NCBI GenBank assembly: GCA_903912405.1
Contig: CAIWHF010000297.1
Span: 1-10,485 of the forward strand
Length of the DNA stretch: 10,485 nt
Reading direction: 5' to 3'
Origin: an uncultured Bacteroidota bacterium
Lineage (GTDB): Bacteria; Bacteroidota; Bacteroidia; Chitinophagales; Chitinophagaceae
Position numbers and translations under genes: made by a program. Below are positions 1 to 7,374 of this stretch, in pieces (position 1 is the stretch's first letter; the number at the start of each line of letters is the position of its first letter). The notes under the pieces were generated by a model. The model had not been told where the DNA came from. It did no database searches and worked only from the letters and a program-made list of their open reading frames with translations.

Positions 1-2
1 AA

Positions 3-533
3 GTAAATAGAGATTCTAAAGAGCATTTACATGGGGCAGCGGTTTCAAACTTATTAATGAATATCTTTTTTGTTTGTACACTTGGTGTGTTTATATACTT
101 TCCCCTAGAGCATCGTATTAATACGGCCTTAAACATCCCATTAGGCTTATTGCCGGTATTGCTAATTGTTTGCGTGTCGCTGATTTATGTAGTAAAATAT
201 GCAGCTATTCAATTTTTTGGATGGGCTTTCAAGTTAACTCACATTACCGAGCAATATATTTTTAATGTTTTCTTAGTCAATAAAATATTAGCCGTGCTGC
301 TATTGCCAATGATTATTCTGTTGGCATTTTCTGATAAAACCATGTTTGGTGCATTATTGATAATATCCTTCTCAATAATAAGTATTTTATATTTTAATAG
401 GTATTTAAGATCGTGGAAGATATTCAATAAATTCATTGAGTTTAGTAGATTTCATTTTTTTCTTTACCTTTGCGCATCAGAATTACTACCTATGGCGGTA
501 ATTTTGAAGTGTTTGATTCGAGGATTAAGTTAA
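3..533 (+). CDS. DUF4271 integral membrane protein (3' part, N-terminus off the left edge)
   Basis: The reading frame is open from the first bases of the window through the ATG at 57, so that ATG is probably internal and the gene begins outside the window. About 176 C-terminal residues are visible. They are strongly hydrophobic, with several likely membrane helices (for example near the internal Met, around VLLIVCVSLIYVV, and around KILAVLLLPMIILLAF) and basic loops such as RYLRSWK. The protein resembles the DUF4271 family of Bacteroidota, whose biochemical role is unknown to me. The next gene, 36 bp downstream on the same strand, is HemD-like. From memory this pairing recurs in Bacteroidota, which suggests one transcript. 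Family assignment is by recognition of overall character and neighbour, not by a profile search. Confidence 0.7.
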   Translation, partial: VNRDSKEHLHGAAVSNLLMNIFFVCTLGVFIYFPLEHRINTALNIPLGLLPVLLIVCVSLIYVVKYAAIQFFGWAFKLTHITEQYIFNVFLVNKILAVLLLPMIILLAFSDKTMFGALLIISFSIISILYFNRYLRSWKIFNKFIEFSRFHFFLYLCASELLPMAVILKCLIRGLS

Positions 534-569
534 TATCCGAATATTAACTGGTTTCAAAAAAATGAATTA

Positions 570-1382
570 ATGGCTAAAATTGTTCGTACTATTGCTAAAG
601 AGGTTGAGAATATTATTGTTGTACCAAAGACAATTCTAATAACTCAGCCAAAGCCTGAAAATGACAAATCTCCTTATTATGATTTGGCAAAGAAATATGG
701 TTTTGAGCCAACGTTTCATTCTTTTGTAAGAGTGGAAGGTATCGATGCAAAAGAATTTAGAAAACAAAAAGTGGCTATAGAAAATTTCTCGACAGTTATT
801 TTTATTAGCCGCAACGCCGTTGATCATTTCTTTAGAATTTGCGAAGAAATGAAAATAAAAGTTTCGCAAGAGATGAAATATTTCTGTATTTCAGAAGCCG
901 TTGCGCTGTACTTACAAAAGTTTATTCTATATAGAAAACGTAAAGTGTTTTTTTCTGCTGATGGTTCAAACGATGGTTTATTAGATATCTTAGTAAAACA
1001 TAAAGCCGAACAACAGTTTATAATGCCTTGTTCTGAAGGTAGTAAAAACGAATTAGGCCAAGGTTTATTGAAACAAAAAATTGATTTTGTGGAAGTAACG
1101 TTGTTTAGGACAATTAGTAATGAAATTAAAACAGTTGTAAAGAAAAATTTCGATTGTATTTTATTTTTCAGCCCAATTAGCATACAGGCACTAAAAGCAC
1201 AAATGCCAACGTATAAGCAAAAAAATACCCTCTTTGGAGCCTTTGGTTCTGTTACAAGCAAAGCAATTGAAGAGGCTAAATTCCGTGTAGACATAATGGC
1301 ACCTTCCCCTAATGCACCCTCTATGGCTGTAGCGTTAGAAAATTATTTAATAGCCAGCTTGAAAAAAAGCAAGAAAAAATAA
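570..1382 (+). CDS. hemD: Uroporphyrinogen-III synthase family protein (HemD-like)
   Basis: This 270-residue cytoplasmic protein resembles the Bacteroidota proteins annotated as uroporphyrinogen-III synthase (EC 4.2.1.75), which cyclise hydroxymethylbilane with inversion of ring D in tetrapyrrole synthesis. Visible hallmarks are an early strand KTILITQPKPEN followed by KSPYYDLAKKYG, FISRNAVDHFF near residue 80, a central segment KYFCISEAVALYLQKF, FFSPISIQAL near residue 200, FGAFGSVTSKA, and a C-terminal APSPNAPSMAVAL. The length is typical of two-lobed HemD. The first 19 or so residues precede the usual start of the fold and form a short extension, but no other in-frame ATG is suitably placed. 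The C-terminus ends in a lysine-rich tail. HemD sequences are very divergent and lack a strict catalytic motif, so the fold is better supported than the enzymatic activity. It lies 36 bp behind the DUF4271 gene. Confidence 0.75.
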   Translation: MAKIVRTIAKEVENIIVVPKTILITQPKPENDKSPYYDLAKKYGFEPTFHSFVRVEGIDAKEFRKQKVAIENFSTVIFISRNAVDHFFRICEEMKIKVSQEMKYFCISEAVALYLQKFILYRKRKVFFSADGSNDGLLDILVKHKAEQQFIMPCSEGSKNELGQGLLKQKIDFVEVTLFRTISNEIKTVVKKNFDCILFFSPISIQALKAQMPTYKQKNTLFGAFGSVTSKAIEEAKFRVDIMAPSPNAPSMAVALENYLIASLKKSKKK

Positions 1383-1444
1383 ATAACCCATAATATAAAA
1401 GTAGTTTCAACACAAAAGCAATTGAATTTGTGTTATTTTGTCAT

Positions 1445-3436
1445 ATGGCGAATAGACTACAAGTTGAAATAAGTCCCTATCTTTTACAACATGCACACAA
1501 TCCTGTAGATTGGTATGCGTGGAGTGATGAAGCGTTTAAGGAAGCTAAAGAAAAAAACAAACCAATTTTAATCAGCATAGGTTACGCAGCTTGTCATTGG
1601 TGCCATGTGATGGAACACGAAAGCTTTGAAGATGATATTGTGGCTGCTTATATGAATGAACACTTTGTAAATATTAAAGTAGATCGAGAAGAGTTGCCGG
1701 CAGTTGATCATTTTTACATGGATGCCTTGCAAGCTATGAATGGCCAGGGCGGTTGGCCATTAAATGTATTTGTAACGCCCGATAAAAAACCATTTTATGG
1801 TGGCACGTATTTCCCACCTCAGCCACTTTACAATAGAATTTCATGGATGGATGTGCTGCAGCGAATTCAGTACGCTTGGGTGCATCGAGGAGATGAAATA
1901 AGTGCTCAAGCAGAACAGTTAACCGCATTTTTAAAAAATGCTGCTAATGCAACTCAGTCAACTGAACTAACGCCTTTTTCCAATCAAGACTTAACACTAG
2001 CAGTTAAAAATCTCTTGCATTTTGGTGATAAAGAATGTGGTGGATTTGGCGGAGCCCCAAAGTTTCCGGGTATTATGAGTATTCAATTTTTATTGGAGAC
2101 CCATTGGCAGACTAATGATACTGAGGCTTTAAACCATGCGATGTTTAGTGTAGATGCTTTATTACGGGGTGGTATTTATGATTGTATAGGTGCTGGCATG
2201 TGTCGGTATACTGTAGATAAAGAATGGCTCATACCTCATTTTGAAAAAATGTTGTACGACAATGCACTGCTATTAAGTGTATTGTGTGATGCATATGCAT
2301 CAACAAAAAAAGAAGTATATAGCATTGTTATAGATAATTTATTTTCATTTTTAAATCGTGAATTAAAAAGTGATAATCATTTATACTTCTGCGCTATAGA
2401 TGCAGATGCTGATGGGGAGGAGGGTGCCTTTTATTACTGGGCATATGATGAATTGAAGTCCTTTCTAAATCCAGAAGAGATGGCCTTTGTTGAGTCGCAT
2501 TTAGATGTTAGTGGACAAGGCAATTGGGAGGGTAAGAATATTCTTCATGTGGATGAAGTAGCATTGTTTTTAAAAGAACATACCATCTTTGAAAACGTTC
2601 GAAATAAAATATTGCAACAAAGAGCCAAAAGAAATAGGCCATTGACAGATGACAAAGCCCTGTTATCATGGAATGCACTACTCAATTGGTCGCTCGCCAA
2701 GGCGGCAAGAGTGCTTCAAAACAGTCAATATCTTCTTGCGGCACTTAGTCAAATGCAGTCGATCCTAGACTTGTTTGATATATCAGGCACACCTGGCCAT
2801 GTGTATAAAAATGGGCAATTAAAACATATGGTTAATCTAGACGATTATGTGTTTTTATCAAGAGCGCTTATAGAATTAAATAATGCAACAGGCGACCACA
2901 AATGGCTCGACTTAGCGAAGGAGATCTTACATCGAATTGATGCATTATTTTATCATAAAGAACAGCAAGTTTACTTTTTTAGTTCAGCTACGAATAAAGA
3001 AATTTTAGTTCAGAAAATAGATGAATATGATGGATCAATACCTTCTACCAACGCCGTCTTGTCAGAAGTCTTGATGGTGTTAGGCATCGTATTTAATAAC
3101 CAGGAATGGATAGCAAAGGCAGATCATTTGATGCTACAGATAAAATCTAAGGCCATAAGAAATCCTTATTCTTATGCATTTTGGAATGTAGTTGCAAGGA
3201 GAGATAATGTCGGTTATCAGGTACTCCATTGTAATGAAAGTCAATTTCAGAAAATAAAATCGCACTATTTGCCAGTATTACATTATGCGGTATCAGCCGA
3301 AAATATAGAAATTGAAGGCAAAACTAAAAAGGAAGTCAAAGGGGAGGAAATGTTGTTGCTTTGCAATAAAGTAAGTTGTACTAATTTAAGTGTTCAGGAG
3401 CTAAGGGCTAATATTAGTTTAAATCCCTTTAAATAA
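1445..3436 (+). CDS. Thioredoxin-domain protein of the DUF255 / YyaL (SPATA20-like) family
   Basis: This 663-residue protein has an N-terminal thioredoxin-like domain (about residues 1-165) followed by an alpha-helical toroid resembling six-hairpin glycosidases or epimerases. The N-terminus shows the family signature SPYLLQHAHNPVDWY, and a CxxC site, CHWC, at residues 50-53. Next come VDREELP and GQGGWPLNVFVTPDKKPFYG. Further motifs are FGGAPKFPG near residue 200, HFEKMLYDNA near 264, DADADGEEGAFYYW near 318 and LLSWNALL near 406. The family's true substrate is not established. A redox role is inferred from the CxxC and a carbohydrate-related role from the toroid fold. I chose the ATG at 1445 because MANRLQVE matches the normal family start. 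A GTG at 1430 would add five residues. No signal peptide is seen, so it is probably cytoplasmic. It starts 62 bp after the HemD-like gene. Confidence 0.88.
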   Translation: MANRLQVEISPYLLQHAHNPVDWYAWSDEAFKEAKEKNKPILISIGYAACHWCHVMEHESFEDDIVAAYMNEHFVNIKVDREELPAVDHFYMDALQAMNGQGGWPLNVFVTPDKKPFYGGTYFPPQPLYNRISWMDVLQRIQYAWVHRGDEISAQAEQLTAFLKNAANATQSTELTPFSNQDLTLAVKNLLHFGDKECGGFGGAPKFPGIMSIQFLLETHWQTNDTEALNHAMFSVDALLRGGIYDCIGAGMCRYTVDKEWLIPHFEKMLYDNALLLSVLCDAYASTKKEVYSIVIDNLFSFLNRELKSDNHLYFCAIDADADGEEGAFYYWAYDELKSFLNPEEMAFVESHLDVSGQGNWEGKNILHVDEVALFLKEHTIFENVRNKILQQRAKRNRPLTDDKALLSWNALLNWSLAKAARVLQNSQYLLAALSQMQSILDLFDISGTPGHVYKNGQLKHMVNLDDYVFLSRALIELNNATGDHKWLDLAKEILHRIDALFYHKEQQVYFFSSATNKEILVQKIDEYDGSIPSTNAVLSEVLMVLGIVFNNQEWIAKADHLMLQIKSKAIRNPYSYAFWNVVARRDNVGYQVLHCNESQFQKIKSHYLPVLHYAVSAENIEIEGKTKKEVKGEEMLLLCNKVSCTNLSVQELRANISLNPFK

Positions 3437-3443
3437 AGGACTA

Positions 3444-3467
3444 AAATGCGCTGTAAGGGCAGCATTT
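3444..3467 (+). terminator. Possible weak hairpin just after the DUF255 gene
   Basis: AAATGC at 3444-3449 can pair with GCATTT at 3462-3467. An alternative fold pairs GCTG with CAGC inside AAAT/ATTT, with a two-base bulge. It lies 7 bp after the stop codon. No run of T follows, so it may be a 3'-end stabilising hairpin rather than a true intrinsic terminator. Confidence 0.25.
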
Positions 3468-3479
3468 GTAAATAAATGA

Positions 3480-3521
3480 AAAGATTTTTTGCGAAATACT
3501 TGTTTTTTTCAAAAAATCTTT
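3480..3521. repeat. Perfect 12-bp inverted repeat upstream of gldK
   Basis: AAAGATTTTTTG at 3480-3491 is the exact reverse complement of CAAAAAATCTTT at 3510-3521, with an 18-bp loop containing a run of T. It lies in the 168-bp spacer between the DUF255 gene and gldK. It could act as an AT-rich, possibly bidirectional terminator, or as an operator-like element, since the tentative gldK promoter overlaps it. The symmetry is directly visible; the function is inference. Confidence 0.45.
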
Positions 3522-3522
3522 G
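3488..3522 (+). promoter_or_regulatory. Tentative gldK operon promoter (Bacteroidota type)
   Basis: Bacteroidota sigma-A promoters use a -33 TTTG (or TTG) and a -7 TAnnTTTG. Here TTTG at 3488-3491 is followed 23 bp later by AATCTTTG at 3515-3522, which matches five of the six fixed positions of the -7 box. The spacing is slightly longer than usual. If real, the transcript would start near 3529 and have a leader of about 75 nt. Both boxes lie within or at the edge of the arms of the inverted repeat at 3480-3521. This is weak evidence in such AT-rich sequence. Confidence 0.25.
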
Positions 3523-3586
3523 AATATTGTGAGCTAAATTGCATTGTTATAGGTGTAATTATAAAATTAATTATTTGCTTAATCGC

Positions 3587-3607
3587 AAAAACAACAATAG
3601 GATTATG
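3587..3607 (+). promoter_or_regulatory. Translation-initiation leader of gldK, shared with gldN
   Basis: The 21 bases ending in the gldK ATG differ from those ending in the gldN ATG (7354-7374) only at the tenth base (A here, T there). Both end in ATAGGATTATG. The AGGA resembles a Shine-Dalgarno core but sits only 2 nt from the ATG, too close for the usual spacing. The element supports the ATG at 3605 as the start of gldK. Confidence 0.5.
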
Positions 3608-4861
3608 AAACAACTTTCACTGAAGATTTCTGCTTTCGCGTTGACTGCAATGCTTGCGAGCTGTGGAGCATCTGGTCCTGAAGGACAATTGGTAGGCTCT
3701 CCAAATATGATGGCCTATAGAGCGCCAGAGCCAATTGGAATGGTGTATGTTCCGTCAGGAGTATTGAAAATGGGGGCTAGCGATGAAGATGTTCGTGGTA
3801 AAAACGATGCCTTGATTCGTACCGTTCAAATGACTGGTTTTTACATGGATGCCATGGAAATTTCAAATGATCAATATCGTTCTTTCACAAATTATGTTAA
3901 AGATTCTACTGCGCATACGATCTTAGGCGATTTCATTGACTTGCCAGATGGTACTCAAAAATTGGATTTAAGAAAAAGAATCAATTATAGAGATGCCGAT
4001 GTGCAAGACCAATTGGCTAGCATGTATATTCCTGCAGAATTATCTGGATGGGGTAGAAAAGAGTTAGATCAATCAAAATTAGTGTATCACTATGAAGTGT
4101 TTGACTATGATGAAGCGGTAAAAAATCCTACACAAGCAAGAACTGCTTTCGTTAAAAAATATGATATTGCTGCTTATCCCGATACTACAGTTTGGATGCG
4201 TCAATTTATACATTCTTACAATGAGCCAATTGCACAACAATACAACTGGTTTTCAGCATTCGATAAATACCCAGTTGTTGGTGTAAATTATAATCAAGCA
4301 GTTGCTTTTTGTAATTGGAGAACCATGATGTGGCGCTCATCGAGAGACAAATACAGACAATATTTCGAAGGAGAGTTTCGTCTTCCAAATGAAATTCAAT
4401 GGGAATGGGCTGCAAGAGGTGGCAGAACAGAATCTCCATATCCTTGGGGCGGTCCTTATGTGATTAACAAAAAAGGATGTTACCTTGCTAACTTCAAACC
4501 ACAAAGAGGTAATTACGCTGCTGATGGTGGTTTATATACCGTGCCTGTTGATCGCTATTGGCCAAATGATTATGGTTTATATAACATGTCTGGTAATGTT
4601 GCAGAATGGACTTCTACAAGTTATTTTGGTGGAACGTATAACTCAATTTCAGACATGAACCCAGATATTAACTATAAAGTAAAAGAAAATGACCCATTAT
4701 GGATGAAACGAAAAGTTGTTCGTGGTGGTAGTTGGAGAGATGTTGCTTTCTATTTACAGGTGAGCACCAGAGATTATGAATTTACAGATACTGCTAAAGC
4801 ATATATTGGTTTCCGTTGTGTATATCAACAAATTGCTCCAGCATTAACAAACAGAAGATAA
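3605..4861 (+). CDS. gldK: GldK, outer-membrane lipoprotein of the type IX secretion/gliding apparatus
   Basis: GldK (PorK in Porphyromonas) is a lipoprotein that forms, with GldN, the periplasmic ring attached to the inner face of the outer membrane in the type IX secretion system. The 418-residue product starts with a lipoprotein signal peptide. The basic start MKQLSLK is followed by a hydrophobic stretch and the lipobox L-A-S-C, with Cys20 as the lipidated residue. The rest has the formylglycine-generating-enzyme-like (sulfatase-modifying factor) fold: GMVYVPSGVLKMGAS, FYMDAMEISNDQYR, FRLPNEIQWEWAARGG, YPWGGPY, YNMSGNVAEWTSTSY, RGGSWRDVAFY and GFRCVYQ. The paired catalytic cysteines of true formylglycine-generating enzymes, which follow the RGGS motif, are absent, as expected for a structural GldK. 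A TTG at 3539 would extend the frame by 22 residues, but the lipoprotein signal and the leader support the ATG at 3605. It is first in gldKLMN, 44 bp before gldL. Confidence 0.96.
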   Translation: MKQLSLKISAFALTAMLASCGASGPEGQLVGSPNMMAYRAPEPIGMVYVPSGVLKMGASDEDVRGKNDALIRTVQMTGFYMDAMEISNDQYRSFTNYVKDSTAHTILGDFIDLPDGTQKLDLRKRINYRDADVQDQLASMYIPAELSGWGRKELDQSKLVYHYEVFDYDEAVKNPTQARTAFVKKYDIAAYPDTTVWMRQFIHSYNEPIAQQYNWFSAFDKYPVVGVNYNQAVAFCNWRTMMWRSSRDKYRQYFEGEFRLPNEIQWEWAARGGRTESPYPWGGPYVINKKGCYLANFKPQRGNYAADGGLYTVPVDRYWPNDYGLYNMSGNVAEWTSTSYFGGTYNSISDMNPDINYKVKENDPLWMKRKVVRGGSWRDVAFYLQVSTRDYEFTDTAKAYIGFRCVYQQIAPALTNRR

Positions 4862-4905
4862 TAAATCAATAAACCGTATTTTAAAAAATTATAAAAGAAA
4901 TTAAT

Positions 4906-5730
4906 ATGAAATCAATTGCATTATATTTCGAAACTGCAAGTGGAAAATATCTTAAAAACTTAATCATCGGTATAGGTGCTGGTGTTGTATTGGTAGGGGC
5001 TTTATTTAAAATTGAGCATTTACCAGGTGCAAGTATCATGCTTACTATTGGTATGTGTACGGAAGCATTCATCTTCGTATTGTTAGGTTTACTCCCGCCT
5101 CACAAAGATTATTATTGGGAAAAATATTATCCAGGATTAGACGAAAACCCACATGTAGAAGCTGCACGTAAAGGAATTTCGCATAAACCAACAAGTTCAT
5201 TACCTGGTCAATCAGCTACTGCTTCATTAGATAAAATGATGGAAGAAGCTCAAATTAATCCAGCTAATTTGAAAAGATTAAGTGATAATTTCCAAAAATT
5301 TGGTCAATCTGTTGATCAAATGAAAGACTTAACAGAAGTAACTTCAGTTACGAATGAGTTTACAACTACTACACGTCAAGCTACAGCTGCAATTGGTACT
5401 ATGACAACGTCTTTCTCAGGGGCTTCTGAAACTATGAATGCATTCAATAATGCTGCTGCAGATACTGCTTCATTCCATCAGCAAGTACAAGTGTTGTCTA
5501 AAAACTTAGGTTCTCTAAATCAAATTTATGAAGTAGAATTACAAGATGCTAACAATCATTTGAAAGCAATGAATAAATTCTACAGTAATTTAGTAACTGC
5601 TTCTGAATCTATGGCTTCAAGTGCTGAAGATGCACAAAAAGCAAAAGAACAAATTGCTAAATTGGCAACTAATTTGGGTACATTAAACCAAATTTATGGC
5701 AATATGCTAACTGCAATGCAAGGTAGATAA
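4906..5730 (+). CDS. gldL: GldL, inner-membrane stator-like motor subunit of type IX secretion
   Basis: GldL forms a pentamer around two GldM helices in the inner membrane and converts proton flow into the motion that powers secretion and gliding. The 274-residue product has two N-terminal membrane helices, about residues 17-36 (NLIIGIGAGVVLVGALF) and 43-63, joined by a short loop KIEHLPGA. Lys35, His38 and Glu53 align with Lys27, His30 and Glu49 of Flavobacterium johnsoniae GldL, residues implicated in proton coupling. The loop between His and Glu is four residues shorter here. A conserved PP.KDYYWEKYYPGL segment follows, then a long Ala/Gln/Thr-rich helical cytoplasmic tail ending in MQGR. 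The tail holds a nine-residue repeat, NLGSLNQIY (200-208) and NLGTLNQIY (256-264). The gene lies 44 bp after gldK and 71 bp before gldM. Confidence 0.96.
   Translation: MKSIALYFETASGKYLKNLIIGIGAGVVLVGALFKIEHLPGASIMLTIGMCTEAFIFVLLGLLPPHKDYYWEKYYPGLDENPHVEAARKGISHKPTSSLPGQSATASLDKMMEEAQINPANLKRLSDNFQKFGQSVDQMKDLTEVTSVTNEFTTTTRQATAAIGTMTTSFSGASETMNAFNNAAADTASFHQQVQVLSKNLGSLNQIYEVELQDANNHLKAMNKFYSNLVTASESMASSAEDAQKAKEQIAKLATNLGTLNQIYGNMLTAMQGR
5503..5697 (+). repeat. Two-copy NLG(S/T)LNQIY motif within GldL
   Basis: The motif is encoded at 5503-5529 (residues 200-208) and at 5671-5697 (residues 256-264) with one conservative change. The spacing is 56 residues, exactly eight heptads, which would put both copies on the same face of a continuous coiled coil. 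Confidence 0.7.
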
Positions 5731-5801
5731 TTGCATAGCAATGATCTATAAAAGAAGAGAAAGAAGAAACCATTTTTAAAATCTAAGAAAATTTATATAG
5801 G

Positions 5802-7349
5802 ATGTCTGTACCTAAAGAGCCAAGGCAGTTAATGATCAACCTAATGTATTTAGTGTTGACCGCTATGCTTGCCCTCAATGTTTCATCCGAGATATTGCAC
5901 GCATTCAAAATTATTAATCAGAGTATTACACAGTCCAATACATCCATTAATTCTAAAAATAATGAATTACACTTAGCGTTTGATGCTAATGAGGCTCGTC
6001 CAGAGGCACATGATCGTGTAAAAGAATTTAATGACAAAGCAAAACAAATTTCTAAAGAAGCAGATCTTCTTTATAGCTATTTAGAAAATTGGAAAGAGCG
6101 TGTTATTGAAGAGTCTGGTGGATATAAAATAGATAATGGAGAAAAAGAAATCAAAGCAGAAAGCAATATCGATGCATCTACTGTTTTGTTAGTAGAGAAA
6201 AAAGGTGGGGATTCTTTAAAACAAAAATTAGCTGATTTCAAAAAAATGGCGGTTAGTGTTTTATTCCCTGAAATTCAAAAGCAATTTGAAGAGCAATTAC
6301 CTATTCGCATCAATAACCCTAAGAAATCAGAATCTAATCCACAAGCGGATTGGTCTTATGGTAATTTTCACTCTATGCCTGTAATGGCGGTTGTTACCTT
6401 AATGTCTAAATTCCAAAACGACGTTAGAAATACAGAATCTTTAATAATTAATGAATTATTTAAAGAAGCAGATGCTAAACAAATGAAATTTGATGCTATT
6501 GCTGCAATTGCTGTTCCTAAAACGAGCTACGCTCTTGTAGGGCAAAAAGTAGAAGCGCAAATCATGTTGGCTGCTTACAACAAGTCTGTGAAACCTAATT
6601 TCTCCGATGGTCGTGTTAAGAAAGTAGAAGATGGTATCGGATTTTGGGAAACAGCAGCAACGGGCGTAGGCCTTCAAACGGTAAAAGGAACCTTATCTAT
6701 TGACATGAATGGTACTAAAATTACAGAACCATGGGAGTTTCAATATATGGTGGGATCCGCCGGAGCTTCTTTACAGTTAGATAAAATGAATGTATTGTAT
6801 ATTGGTGTTCCGAATCCAATTACCGTATCTGCTGCGGGTTATTCTTTAGAAGATGTTTCTGTGAATATTCCGGGTGCTACTTTAAACAAAACGAGTAATG
6901 GTAAATATGATGTTATCGTTAGTGCTGTTGGTCAAGTAAATGCGACTATCAATGCTAAAGCTGATGGCGGAAAATCAATCAAAACGGTTGGGACTATTCC
7001 ATTGCGTATTAAAGAAATTCCACCTCCAACACCTAAAGTAGGTGGTAAATCTAGTGGTGTAATTCCTACCAATGTCTTCAAAGCACAAGGTGGTATTGTT
7101 GCAGAATTAGCGAATTTTGATTTTGATGCTAAATTCGTTGTAACAAGCTATGACATCTCTGTATTGCCTAAAAGAGGAGATCCAAAACCAACGATTAGCA
7201 TTACAGGTCCTTATATGAATAAAGGTGCAGCAGCTTCTTATATAGAAGGTTTAAGAGCAGGCGATAAAGTGTTTTTTGAAAACATTAAAGCTGTTGGTCC
7301 AGATAAAAAAGTTAGACCTGTTGGTACCTTAATATTTACATTGAATTAA
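5802..7349 (+). CDS. gldM: GldM, periplasm-spanning shaft of the type IX secretion motor
   Basis: GldM is anchored in the inner membrane by a single N-terminal helix within the GldL pentamer and crosses the periplasm as a dimer to contact the GldK-GldN ring. The 515-residue product begins with the signature PRQLMINLMYLVLTAMLALN. Arg8 corresponds to the conserved arginine (Arg9 in F. johnsoniae) thought to pair with the GldL glutamate, and the helix spans about residues 10-27. A mostly helical domain follows to about residue 215 (SINSKNNELHLAFDANEARPEA, FHSMPVMAVVTLMSKFQNDVRN). The rest is a series of beta domains, including YALVGQKVEAQIML, YIGVPNPITVSAAGYS, a proline-rich linker EIPPPTPKVGG, and a C-terminal domain ending VGTLIFTLN. 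The length is typical of the family. A purine-rich stretch precedes the start, and ATAGG directly abuts the ATG. The stop codon lies 22 bp from gldN. Confidence 0.96.
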   Translation: MSVPKEPRQLMINLMYLVLTAMLALNVSSEILHAFKIINQSITQSNTSINSKNNELHLAFDANEARPEAHDRVKEFNDKAKQISKEADLLYSYLENWKERVIEESGGYKIDNGEKEIKAESNIDASTVLLVEKKGGDSLKQKLADFKKMAVSVLFPEIQKQFEEQLPIRINNPKKSESNPQADWSYGNFHSMPVMAVVTLMSKFQNDVRNTESLIINELFKEADAKQMKFDAIAAIAVPKTSYALVGQKVEAQIMLAAYNKSVKPNFSDGRVKKVEDGIGFWETAATGVGLQTVKGTLSIDMNGTKITEPWEFQYMVGSAGASLQLDKMNVLYIGVPNPITVSAAGYSLEDVSVNIPGATLNKTSNGKYDVIVSAVGQVNATINAKADGGKSIKTVGTIPLRIKEIPPPTPKVGGKSSGVIPTNVFKAQGGIVAELANFDFDAKFVVTSYDISVLPKRGDPKPTISITGPYMNKGAAASYIEGLRAGDKVFFENIKAVGPDKKVRPVGTLIFTLN

Positions 7350-7353
7350 TTTT

Positions 7354-7374
7354 AAAAACAACTATAGGATTATG
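7354..7374 (+). promoter_or_regulatory. Translation-initiation leader of gldN, near-copy of the gldK leader
   Basis: These 21 bases match 3587-3607 at 20 positions. The match extends upstream through TTAAT, giving 25 of 29 positions over 7346-7374 versus 3579-3607. Here the upstream part overlaps the gldM stop codon. It sits within the operon, so it more likely concerns translation or mRNA processing than transcription initiation. Confidence 0.5.

Noticed and set aside
824..1294. 156-residue open frame on the minus strand across the HemD-like gene
   Set aside because: It lies entirely within a well-supported gene on the other strand, and its Ser/Phe/Ile/Leu-rich composition is that of a shadow frame in AT-rich DNA.
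1430..1444. GTG start for the DUF255 protein
   Set aside because: The five added residues (VLFCH, initiating as Met) are not part of the family start; ATG 1445 gives the expected MANRLQVE N-terminus.
3539..3604. Upstream TTG start that would extend GldK by 22 residues
   Set aside because: It would bury the lipoprotein signal peptide and lipobox behind a Cys/Asn/Lys-rich stretch. The ATG at 3605 has a conserved leader and gives a standard lipoprotein N-terminus.
4206..4439. 77-residue minus-strand frame within gldK
   Set aside because: It is antisense to conserved FGE-like fold motifs of GldK and has no recognisable features.
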